Below, piece by piece: positions 1-5,062 of a DNA stretch of 5,152 nt. Under the pieces are notes generated by a model, which saw nothing but the letters and a program-made list of their open reading frames with translations, ran no database searches and was not told the DNA's origin. Position 1 is the stretch's first letter. Every line of letters starts with the position of its first letter. Source of the DNA: an uncultured Candidatus Competibacteraceae bacterium (GTDB taxonomy: Bacteria; Pseudomonadota; Gammaproteobacteria; Competibacterales; Competibacteraceae). The stretch lies in the NCBI GenBank assembly GCA_937872125.1, contig CALMNY010000297.1, positions 1-5,152 on the forward strand, written 5' to 3'. Both the position numbers and the translations under genes were made by a program.

Positions 1-6
1 ATAAAT

Positions 7-154
7 TTTTGTCAATATACTTAATTTCTTTTGTCAAAATACTCACTTTCTTTTGTCATAATACTCACCTCCCCCGCTAGGAACACTGGTTTCTTTTGTC
101 AAAATACACACCTCCCCCGCTCGGAACACTGGTTTCTTTTGTCAAAATACTCAC
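7..154 (+). repeat. Array of five origin iterons
   Basis: Five direct copies of an 18-bp motif, consensus TTTTGTCAAAATACTCAC, start at 7, 29, 51, 94 and 137. The copies at 29 and 137 are exact. The copy at 51 has one change (CATAAT), the copy at 94 has one change (ACACAC), and the copy at 7 is degenerate (TTTTGTCAATATACT then TA). The GTC cores lie 22, 22, 43 and 43 bp apart, about two and four helical turns, so all copies face the same side of the helix. This is the architecture of initiator-binding iterons in theta-replicating plasmids. They lie on the downstream side of the initiator gene. The array may continue to the left of the window. Function is inferred; the repeats are directly visible. 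Confidence 0.9.
66..151 (+). repeat. 43-bp tandem duplication within the iteron array
   Basis: Positions 66-108 and 109-151 are a 43-bp tandem repeat differing at only two sites (79 A versus 122 C, and 108 A versus 151 T). Each unit carries one iteron plus a GC-rich spacer with a run of five C, GGAACACTGG and TTTC. This spacer is what widens the iteron spacing from 22 to 43 bp. The near identity indicates recent duplication or conversion. The spacer itself could be a binding site, but nothing in it is recognisable. Confidence 0.85.
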
Positions 155-204
155 TTCCTCAAGCAATTCCCGGTTCAGTAGGGGAGCGGTCATTCATGAG
201 TTCC

Positions 205-238
205 TAAGATATTATTTTAGTTATAAAAATGTGAGATA
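205..238. other. AT-rich tract next to the iterons, candidate unwinding element
   Basis: Only 5 of 34 bases are G or C, and 209-230 contains a single G. It begins about 50 bp after the last clustered iteron, the usual place for a DNA unwinding element in iteron origins. No convincing DnaA box (TTATNCACA) was seen nearby. The role is inferred from composition and position only; the AT-rich block at 586-641 is the alternative. Confidence 0.45.
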
Positions 239-356
239 ACCTCTCGTATTTCACCAGCACGAACATTCCTTTCCTGCGAGCTTGCTCGATAAGCAAGAAT
301 CCTGCGCCCGTTTGATCGTCAAACTACATCTGCCATGGTTTCAAGTGTGGCGGGGT

Positions 357-374
357 TTTTGTCAAAATACTCAG
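357..374 (+). repeat. Isolated sixth iteron
   Basis: TTTTGTCAAAATACTCAG matches 17 of 18 consensus bases and has the same orientation as the cluster at 7-154. Its GTC core is 220 bp from that of the previous copy, which is ten times the 22-bp basic spacing. A lone distal iteron in phase with the cluster could be looped to it by the initiator, or could control the amount of free initiator. That role is inferred. Confidence 0.8.
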
Positions 375-487
375 CCTTGGCGAAGGTGTGCGCTTGCGGG
401 TAGGTGTAGTTACGTAAAGTCAGGAAACCGCCGGAATCAGGCTCTGGGCTTTGGTCGGCTAAAGTTGCCGGCTGATCCTGGGGGAGG

Positions 488-507
488 ATTATTGGACGTC
501 CAATAAT
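488..507. promoter_or_regulatory. Perfect 20-bp palindrome, candidate parS or operator
   Basis: ATTATTGGACGTCCAATAAT is identical to its reverse complement over 20 bases with no spacer; the next pair (G487/T508) no longer matches. A gapless palindrome is a poor RNA hairpin but a good site for a symmetric protein dimer. Classical parS (TGTTTCACGTGAAACA) is also a gapless palindrome centred on ACGT, and this window encodes a ParB. I therefore propose it as the cognate parS; an operator for another dimeric regulator is the alternative. No second copy was seen in the window. Confidence 0.5.
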
Positions 508-585
508 TTCTACGTGGCATTTCCAGATTGAAGGACTTTACCTCTGGTCGCCTGGGAAACGTCTGGGTGTAAGTTTTGGTAAGTT

Positions 586-641
586 GGAAATATCTATATA
601 TATGATATTTTATTTATAGAATAACAATATATAGTATTTCC
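586..641. repeat. AT-rich inverted repeat downstream of the initiator gene
   Basis: The left arm is GGAAATA (586-592), an unpaired T (593) and CTATATAT (594-601). The right arm is ATATATAG (627-634) and TATTTCC (635-641). Together they give 15 base pairs around a 25-base AT-rich loop. Only 5 of the 52 bases from 588 to 639 are G or C. It lies 35 bases past the stop of the minus-strand initiator gene, so it could end that transcript, but it lacks the GC-rich stem and U-tract of an intrinsic terminator. It could instead be a cruciform-prone unwinding element of the origin. Confidence 0.55.
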
Positions 642-675
642 AGTCATTCCATAGCTGTAATATCCGTATCCTGGA

Positions 676-2226
676 TCAACCGGGATTTTGTTGCCGCCAC
701 TGCTCGAAGGAAGGCACCTGGTGCTGTTGAACCAGGATCTGATCAACCCGCACCCGAACCAGGAATCGCGCCCCGATCCCGTTGGCTTCATCGCCTAGCC
801 CCTGGCGAACCTGCTCCTCAAGGGCGGCCAGCGCCTCGGCGCCCATCGCTTGGCGAAGGCGCAGCAGTTCCGAACGATAGAATTGCTGGTAACGATCCTG
901 AAGCTGGCGTTCCCGCCGCTCGCTGACTTGCGCCATCTCCCGTTCGTGGTGCTGCCGTTCCTGGACGCGCCGCGCTTCAAACGCCGCTGCATACTGCCGA
1001 ATGCCGCCGAAGCTGCGGATATCGAATCCCGTCCTTCTCGCTTCGGCCAGGGCAAAATCCACCCAGGCTTGCAGGTCTTCGAAGGAGTGGTTCTCCAGCA
1101 ACGCCGCCGCGAACGCGGTTTCCTTGTTCGAGAAGATCGCTTCGTCCACGGTGTCCGTTCGGTAGAGCCGGCGGTAGAAGTAGGCCACCAGTTCCATCGG
1201 CCGCTGGATCGTTTGCTCGTCCTGGGTTTTGCGAACCAGCATCGGTGGTTGCTGGTGGGGGGCGTAAAATTGGTGATAGTCCTCGAAAAAACTACTTCCC
1301 GGCCAAAAGGAAAGGTTAAAGCCGGTTTTGTCAGCGTTTTTCCTGATTTCCCAGGATCGGATCAGGCCGCACTGCTTGAGAGCTTGCATGTGTCGCCCCA
1401 ACTGGTTGCTCACGATGAGGGACTTGTAACGCTCCGGCTTGATGTCGCCCAGCCACGTCCGGCAAATAGCGGCGTAATCCTTGGTAAATGAAATATCCGG
1501 CGATGGATTTTTGCTGTAAAGATTGGAGAAATGGAAAAATAATCGCTTGAACAGCGCTGCGCCGATCGGTTCCAGGCCGGTCATCCGGGTGAAGTTGAGG
1601 CAAAAGCTGTAGCGACTGTTGAGGGACTTGATGATGGCTGGATGCAGATGAAAGACGCACTGCTGGATCTTTTCCCCCCGACCGGAAAACAGGCAGGAGT
1701 CCACGATGTAGAAGGTGATGACCTGCCAGTCCTTGTTGCCCTTGTCGAAAAAGGAACACCAAACCTTGGTGGAATTCAACTGCATTGCGGCCCGAAACAG
1801 GTTTTGGGACTGCCAGCCGCCGAACGAAGCATGGCCGCATAGCTCCATTAGTTCCCGTTTGCTGAACGACACATGCTCGGGGGCCGGATACCCGTAGTCG
1901 GTCAGCTTTTTCATGATGGCCTGCAACAGCTTGTAGGCCAACACCGACGGGTAACCGTAAGTGGGATGCGGTTCGATGGTGATCGGCTGTTCCACGATCG
2001 AACCCGCCTGCTTGAGCTTCTCGATGAAGGTTTGGCGATCCCGCCGCTTCGCCGCTGCCTTGGGGTCGAGGCAAAAGTAAAAGCCCTCCACCCGCAACAA
2101 ATTGATCTCGTGAAAGAGTTGATCTTCTTCCAGCGGGAGCAACCGGCCCGATTCATCACTCTGGCCGAAGTCGAGTTCCGCGTTCTCCGGGAGGGTTCGG
2201 AGGGAGGTTTTGCTGGGCATGGGCAT
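676..2226 (-). CDS. Plasmid replication initiator protein (RepA-like)
   Basis: This 516-residue protein probably binds the iterons and starts plasmid replication in the cytoplasm. The middle part resembles winged-helix plasmid initiators. Residues about 90-215 (TYGYPSVLAYKLLQAI, then VSFSKRELMELCG and QLNSTKVWCSFFDK) look like a first DNA-binding or dimerisation domain. Residues about 216-325 (LFKRLFFHFSNLY, KDYAAICRTWLG, RYKSLIVSNQLGRHMQALKQ, then FFEDYHQFY) look like a second. Residues about 410-475 are rich in R, E and Q and probably form a long helix or coiled coil. No catalytic nickase motif (HUH) or primase motif is evident, which fits theta rather than rolling-circle replication. The start is the first ATG of MPMP; a second in-frame ATG lies 6 bases inside. 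No clear ribosome site precedes it, and parB ends 14 bases upstream, so translational coupling is likely. Family assignment comes from reading the sequence and from the adjacent iterons; the exact Rep family is uncertain. Confidence 0.8.
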   Translation of the reverse strand: MPMPSKTSLRTLPENAELDFGQSDESGRLLPLEEDQLFHEINLLRVEGFYFCLDPKAAAKRRDRQTFIEKLKQAGSIVEQPITIEPHPTYGYPSVLAYKLLQAIMKKLTDYGYPAPEHVSFSKRELMELCGHASFGGWQSQNLFRAAMQLNSTKVWCSFFDKGNKDWQVITFYIVDSCLFSGRGEKIQQCVFHLHPAIIKSLNSRYSFCLNFTRMTGLEPIGAALFKRLFFHFSNLYSKNPSPDISFTKDYAAICRTWLGDIKPERYKSLIVSNQLGRHMQALKQCGLIRSWEIRKNADKTGFNLSFWPGSSFFEDYHQFYAPHQQPPMLVRKTQDEQTIQRPMELVAYFYRRLYRTDTVDEAIFSNKETAFAAALLENHSFEDLQAWVDFALAEARRTGFDIRSFGGIRQYAAAFEARRVQERQHHEREMAQVSERRERQLQDRYQQFYRSELLRLRQAMGAEALAALEEQVRQGLGDEANGIGARFLVRVRVDQILVQQHQVPSFEQWRQQNPG

Positions 2227-2240
2227 TAGATTGGGTGATT

Positions 2241-3089
2241 TCAGCTTTCGTAATCGGTATCGTCGGTTTCGACATCCGGCGGTTCAGGCGTCATGCCGGC
2301 CACAATAGCGTTTAAACGCTCGCAGAGGGCCGCCAGTGCGTTGTAATCGTCCAAGGGTATCTGGATAGCCACCGGCGCTTCCAGGCGCTCCAAGGCGATT
2401 TTAAGCCGCTTGCAGGCCTTGATGACCTCGAGGGTTGAAAAAGGCGGCGACTCACCCTGCTTTTGGGCGGCGCGCTCCGTCCTGGCGGCTTTGACGTTGG
2501 CAATCCGGCCGTCCTTGATTGCGGCCCACAACCGCAACTGTTCCGCCTCGCTTTTCATGGCCGCGATTTCCACCAGTAGCGATTTGCTGGAGCGCGGCGC
2601 GGCGCGGTACTCGGCCCTGATCGTTTCGGGAAGATTCAGGAGACCCAGGACCTGACTGACGGCCGCCTGGGATTTCCCGACCACTTGCCCCAACTGTTCC
2701 TGCGTGTAGCGATGGCGATCCATCATCCGCGCCAGGGCCTCGGCCTCCTCAAGCGGATTCAAGTCCTCGCGCTGGATGTTTTCGATGAGCGCGATTTCCT
2801 CGGCGTCGCCTGTCGTCACGATGGCCGGAATCGTGGATCGCCCCAACCGTTCGAACGCCCGGAACCGTCGTTCGCCGGCCACCAGCAAGTACGTTCCGTC
2901 GTCCAGGCGTTTGACGGTGATCGGCTGGATGAGGCCGTGCCGCTCGATGGAGGCCGCCAGTTCGATCAGGCTCTCTTCGCTGAACGTCTTGCGCGGCTGA
3001 TCCGGATTGGGATGGAGGTCATGCAGGTCGATTTCCACGATCCGGGGCCGGTCGGCAGCCGTCCTGAGGCGGGTTTTGGGCGAGTTCAT
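2241..3089 (-). CDS. parB: ParB/Spo0J-family partition protein (CTPase type)
   Basis: This 282-residue protein has the standard ParB layout. Residues 18-116 form the ParB/Srx-fold CTP-binding domain, with NPDQPRKTF at 28-36, GLIQPITV at 52-59, the GERRFRA motif at 72-78 and ENIQREDLNPLEEA at 103-116. Residues 128-154 form the helix-turn-helix (YTQEQLGQVVGKSQAAVSQVLGLL). The C-terminal part (about 218-265) probably dimerises, followed by an acidic tail. Family members bind parS, load as CTP-dependent sliding clamps and are moved by ParA. Length is normal and the CTP-binding motifs look intact. Unlike most parB genes it is not downstream of parA; it sits between an RHH gene and the initiator gene on the opposite strand. 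The chosen ATG lies 31 bases after the RHH stop and lacks a clear ribosome site. It may serve partition, control of the rep operon, or both. Confidence 0.93.
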   Translation of the reverse strand: MNSPKTRLRTAADRPRIVEIDLHDLHPNPDQPRKTFSEESLIELAASIERHGLIQPITVKRLDDGTYLLVAGERRFRAFERLGRSTIPAIVTTGDAEEIALIENIQREDLNPLEEAEALARMMDRHRYTQEQLGQVVGKSQAAVSQVLGLLNLPETIRAEYRAAPRSSKSLLVEIAAMKSEAEQLRLWAAIKDGRIANVKAARTERAAQKQGESPPFSTLEVIKACKRLKIALERLEAPVAIQIPLDDYNALAALCERLNAIVAGMTPEPPDVETDDTDYES

Positions 3090-3120
3090 GATGATCGAAA
3101 GGGAGCCTGACGATGACCGC

Positions 3121-3489
3121 TCAGGTCATGAGTTTTATGGGCGCATCTTTATGGGCAGCCGCGAGCGGGGCAGCGTCCTTCGCAGGTTGGCTACCCGTTA
3201 TTTTCGTTCGAGGACCGGCAAATCGTGCGGATTCCAGCAGGACTTCTTCGCTCCCGGTTTCGATCATTGGGAATACCGACGTTGCTTCGGGGGGATGCCG
3301 TATCAGTCGGTCCAGCCGCTCTTCGTCTTCTTGCTGCCGCTTGAGCCGTCGATAGGTCAGATACACCCGGAACATTTCACGAAATAGTTCGCTTTTGGTA
3401 CGGTGTTCTTCCTCCGCCACGCGATCCAGTTCCTCGGCCATCGTTGGTGGAACGGAGAAGCCCACCATCCGCGAGATTCGTGTCGTCAC
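3121..3489 (-). CDS. Ribbon-helix-helix (CopG/Arc-type) DNA-binding protein
   Basis: A 122-residue protein. Residues 7-46 fit a ribbon-helix-helix domain: strand RMVGFSVP, helix MAEELDRVAEEE, turn around HRTK, helix SELFREMFRVYLTY. A basic and acidic stretch (47-65) extends the second helix. Residues about 66-122 have no recognisable pattern and are long for this family, whose members are often 45-90 residues. The start is GTG with AGAGGG upstream at a suitable distance; an ATG eight codons in (position 3468) would cut into the first strand. As the first gene of the putative RHH-parB-rep operon it is probably an autoregulator of that operon or an accessory centromere binder. No toxin gene accompanies it, so an antitoxin role is less likely. 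Domain call is firm, function is inferred. Confidence 0.8.
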   Translation of the reverse strand: MTTRISRMVGFSVPPTMAEELDRVAEEEHRTKSELFREMFRVYLTYRRLKRQQEDEERLDRLIRHPPEATSVFPMIETGSEEVLLESARFAGPRTKITGSQPAKDAAPLAAAHKDAPIKLMT

Positions 3490-3505
3490 CCTTCACCCTC
3501 TTGCT

Positions 3506-3533
3506 GATAATCAATGATCAACAAAGATAATCA
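3506..3533. promoter_or_regulatory. GATAATCA direct repeats, candidate operator of the leftward operon
   Basis: GATAATCA occurs at 3506-3513 and again at 3526-3533, exactly 20 bp apart. The first copy sits within TGATAATCA, symmetric about its central base, and a TGATCA palindrome lies between the copies at 3515-3520. The block is 17-44 bp upstream of the GTG start of the minus-strand RHH gene, where its promoter should be. No good -35/-10 pair stands out on the minus strand. RHH dimers often bind short direct or inverted repeats, so autoregulation by the neighbouring RHH protein is a reasonable inference. Confidence 0.4.
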
Positions 3534-3591
3534 CTCTATCTCAATTTTAGCGCAACTGAAGCCTGTTTGTTGGATTAGGAATCGCTTGATC

Positions 3592-3620
3592 TTGACTTCA
3601 TGAGTATGTGAGTATATGAG
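3592..3620 (+). promoter_or_regulatory. Probable parA promoter
   Basis: A TTGACT -35 hexamer at 3592-3597 and a TATGAG -10-like hexamer at 3615-3620 are 17 bp apart. The predicted transcript would begin near 3627, about 23 bases before the parA ATG. The TGAGTAT repeats fill the spacer and the -10, so bound RHH protein would block RNA polymerase. The -35 is good and the -10 matches 4 of 6 consensus bases. Confidence 0.5.
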
Positions 3621-3640
3621 TATCCTTACTGATACTCACG
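3593..3640 (+). repeat. 8-bp-phased TGAGTAT operator/centromere array upstream of parA
   Basis: Three consecutive 8-bp units, TGAGTATG, TGAGTATA and TGAGTATC, lie at 3601-3624, preceded in phase by the weaker TGACTTCA (3593). A reverse-oriented copy follows, so TGAGTATC (3617-3624) and GATACTCA (3631-3638) form a perfect 8-bp inverted repeat with a 6-bp spacer. The GAGT/ACTC core every 8 bp matches the known mode of ParG of plasmid TP228, which binds ACTC boxes separated by 4-bp spacers in its operator and centromere. Binding by the downstream RHH protein is inferred. Confidence 0.8.
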
Positions 3641-3649
3641 GGAACGAGC

Positions 3650-4285
3650 ATGACGGTCATTGCGGTGTTGAACGAAAAAGGCGGGGTAGGCAAGACCACC
3701 ATCGCCACCAACCTCACCCGGGGTTTTCAACTGGCGGGTGAGGCGGTGATCCTGATTGACAGCGACCCCCAAGGCAGCGCGCGCGACTGGTACGCCGCTG
3801 CCGGCGAAGACAACGCGCTCCCGCCGGTGGTCGGCATGGACCGGCCTCCGCTGTTCAAAAACCTCAAGAGCGTCACCCAGGGCTTCGCCTGGGCGATCAT
3901 CGATGGGTCGCCGGGCATCGAGGAACTGGCCGTGGCTGCCCTCAAGGTGGCCGACCGGGTGCTGATTCCGGTCCAGCCTTCGCCTTACGATATCTGGGCC
4001 GCCGAATCCCTGGTCGAGTTGGTCAAAGCCCGTCAGGAGGTCACCGACGGAAAACTGAAAGCGGCGTTTCTGGTATCGCGGCAGATCGTGGGTACTAAGC
4101 TGGCGGGCGAGATCCGGGCGGCCCTGGAGGGTTATGGGCTACCGATTTTTAAAGCTTTTACCAGCCAGCGGGTGGTCTACGCCAACAGCGCCGCCCAGGG
4201 GTCCACCGTACTGGACGCCGAACCGCAGGGGGCGGCGGCCGAGGAAATTCGGACGCTGGTCGAGGAGATTCGGGCATGGCGTTGA
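3650..4285 (+). CDS. parA: ParA-family partition ATPase (ParF-like, type Ib)
   Basis: A 211-residue deviant-Walker ATPase that would move plasmid copies apart by ATP-dependent binding to the nucleoid. Residues 9-17 (EKGGVGKTT) are the deviant Walker A motif with the signature lysine K10 and the catalytic-site K15. Residues 34-43 (ILIDSDPQGS) form the A' motif, with the conserved aspartate. Residues 82-88 (AIIDGSP) form Walker B, and PVQPSPYDIWA follows at 107-117. There is no N-terminal helix-turn-helix, so this is the short type Ib form that pairs with a small RHH protein, which is exactly what follows. The ATG at 3650 places the Walker A motif at the usual N-terminal position; the ribosome site (GGAACGAG) is weak. 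Expression is probably repressed through the TGAGTAT repeats over its promoter. Confidence 0.95.
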   Translation: MTVIAVLNEKGGVGKTTIATNLTRGFQLAGEAVILIDSDPQGSARDWYAAAGEDNALPPVVGMDRPPLFKNLKSVTQGFAWAIIDGSPGIEELAVAALKVADRVLIPVQPSPYDIWAAESLVELVKARQEVTDGKLKAAFLVSRQIVGTKLAGEIRAALEGYGLPIFKAFTSQRVVYANSAAQGSTVLDAEPQGAAAEEIRTLVEEIRAWR

Positions 4286-4509
4286 AAGCAGGCCGACCGA
4301 CGGGAAGAACCTCCGAGCATATCGACCGGGTGCGACAGCAACTGGCCGTGGCAGATGGCGAGGCGCGGCTGAACGTGCGGATGCCCAAATCGGAATATCG
4401 GCGCCTGCGGCGATTTGCTCTGGAGGCTGACATGAGCGTTTCGGATGTGGTTCGAGTCGCCTTGAAGGAGTATATGAGCAAAAACACCGATGATTCGGTG
4501 AGTCAATAA
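4276..4509 (+). CDS. parG: ParG-like ribbon-helix-helix centromere-binding protein
   Basis: A 77-residue protein with a mobile, basic N-terminal tail (1-28, including GRPTGRTSEHIDRVR) and an RHH domain at about 29-70: strand EARLNVRMP, helix KSEYRRLRRFALEAD, turn MS, helix VSDVVRVALKEYMSK. Length and layout match ParG of TP228 (76 residues), whose tail arginine stimulates ParF ATP hydrolysis; R11, R18 or R20 could serve here. The ATG overlaps the end of parA by 10 bases and has AGGAG at 4263-4267, so the two genes are translationally coupled. It probably binds the TGAGT arrays on both sides, acting as repressor and partition adaptor. The last codons (DSVSQ) are themselves part of the downstream repeat array. 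The symbol is by analogy, not proven orthology. Confidence 0.88.
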   Translation: MALKAGRPTGRTSEHIDRVRQQLAVADGEARLNVRMPKSEYRRLRRFALEADMSVSDVVRVALKEYMSKNTDDSVSQ

Positions 4510-4578
4510 GTCAATGAGTCAACCATCCAGTGAGTCAGTGAGTTGATCAGTCTGTGAGTCGGTGAGTCGGTAAGTCGA
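4491..4578 (+). repeat. 8-bp-phased TGAGTC array, candidate centromere
   Basis: Eleven consecutive 8-bp units occupy 88 bases. Six begin TGAGT exactly (4499, 4515, 4531, 4539, 4555, 4563), two begin TAAGT (4507, 4571), one TCAGT (4547) and one TGATT (4491); only 4523-4530 (CCATCCAG) is off pattern. The period never slips. The array starts inside the last codons of the parG-like gene, includes its stop codon and ends about 20 bases before the DUF29 ATG. The TGAGT core and 8-bp phase are shared with the array upstream of parA, and GAGT is the complement of the ParG ACTC box. I interpret it as the main centromere of the ParA/RHH system, though it could also be an internal operator for the following gene. 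Confidence 0.82.
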
Positions 4579-4598
4579 GGGATCGGGAAGGAAAAACC

Positions 4599-5039
4599 AT
4601 GAGTGGAGCCAGCGAGATCTATCATCAGGACTTTCACGCCTGGGCGATGCGCAATGCTGAACTGATCCGTCAGGGGCGTTTGGCCGAGATCGATGGGGAG
4701 CACGTCGCCGAGGAGCTGGAGAGCATGGGGAAGAGCCAACAGCGCGCCTTGGGCAGTCGGCTGACGGTACTGCTGGCGCATTTACTAAAATGGCGCCACC
4801 AGCCCGGGGGACGCGGCACCAGTTGGCGCAACACGATCACTCTCCAGCGCATCGAACTGGAAGAACTGCTCGAGGAAAACCCCAGCCTGCGCCCCCTGCT
4901 GCCCGCCGTGGCGCCCGGCGCCTATCGGAAAGCCCGCTTGTGGGCCGCCAATGAAACGCAGTTGGACTTGGGGACTTTCCCGACGATTTGCCCCTTCGGG
5001 CTGGAAGAAATGCTGGATGAGGACTTCTGGCCGGACTGA
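4599..5039 (+). CDS. DUF29 family protein
   Basis: A 146-residue protein that matches DUF29 closely over its whole length. Visible hallmarks are YHQDFHAW (8-15), the LIRQGRLAEIDGEHVAEELESMGKS stretch (22-46), SRLTVLLAHLLKWRHQP (53-69), SWRNTI (75-80), LLEENPSLRP (90-99) and the C-terminal FPTICPFGLEEMLDEDFWP. The family is all-helical, of unknown biochemical function, common in cyanobacteria and gammaproteobacteria and often present in many copies per genome. No signal peptide or membrane segment is seen. The ribosome site GGGAAGGA (4585-4592) is 6 bases before the ATG. It starts just after the repeat array and may be co-transcribed with parA and parG; no terminator is visible between them. 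A link to partition is not established. Confidence 0.9.
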   Translation: MSGASEIYHQDFHAWAMRNAELIRQGRLAEIDGEHVAEELESMGKSQQRALGSRLTVLLAHLLKWRHQPGGRGTSWRNTITLQRIELEELLEENPSLRPLLPAVAPGAYRKARLWAANETQLDLGTFPTICPFGLEEMLDEDFWPD

Positions 5040-5062
5040 CCGGAATACGGTGAGGAGGAAAG

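Larger units (their letters stand above)
1..675. other. Non-coding replication origin region (candidate oriV)
   Basis: No ORF here has a credible protein product. The longest plus-strand frame (282-506) starts with TTG, is cysteine- and tryptophan-rich in no known pattern, and runs through the iteron at 357-374. The region combines six direct iterons, two AT-rich blocks, a perfect 20-bp palindrome and a long inverted repeat, and it abuts a replication initiator gene. Smaller elements are two GTAAGTT repeats 10 bp apart (569-575, 579-585) and weak short stems at 281-297 (CTTGCT/AGCAAG) and 475-489 (ATCCT/AGGAT). Origin function is inferred from the ensemble. Confidence 0.75.

Noticed and set aside
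231..240. Possible DnaA box (TGTGAGATAA)
   Set aside because: It has an extra base compared with TGTGNATAA, so it is not a valid 9-mer match.
282..506. 74-codon plus-strand ORF in the origin region
   Set aside because: It starts with TTG without a ribosome site, shows no protein-like pattern, and crosses an iteron and the 20-bp palindrome.
850..1491. Long plus-strand ORF (213 codons) antisense to the initiator gene
   Set aside because: It lies wholly inside the rep gene on the opposite strand, has no recognisable domain, and is the kind of long antisense frame GC-rich genes produce.
1331..2074. 247-codon minus-strand ORF in another frame of the initiator gene
   Set aside because: It is an out-of-frame shadow; the in-frame 516-residue product has coherent initiator features, and this one has none.
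3121..3489. Toxin-antitoxin module with the RHH protein as antitoxin
   Set aside because: The adjacent genes are ParB and ParA; no small toxin gene is paired with it.
4491..4578. Possible CRISPR array
   Set aside because: Units are 8 bp with no unique spacers and no cas genes nearby; the pattern fits an RHH binding array.
4503..4781. Minus-strand ORF whose protein shows a repeated THRL/SLTH pattern
   Set aside because: The apparent protein repeat is only the translation of the 8-bp DNA array, and the rest is antisense to the DUF29 gene.
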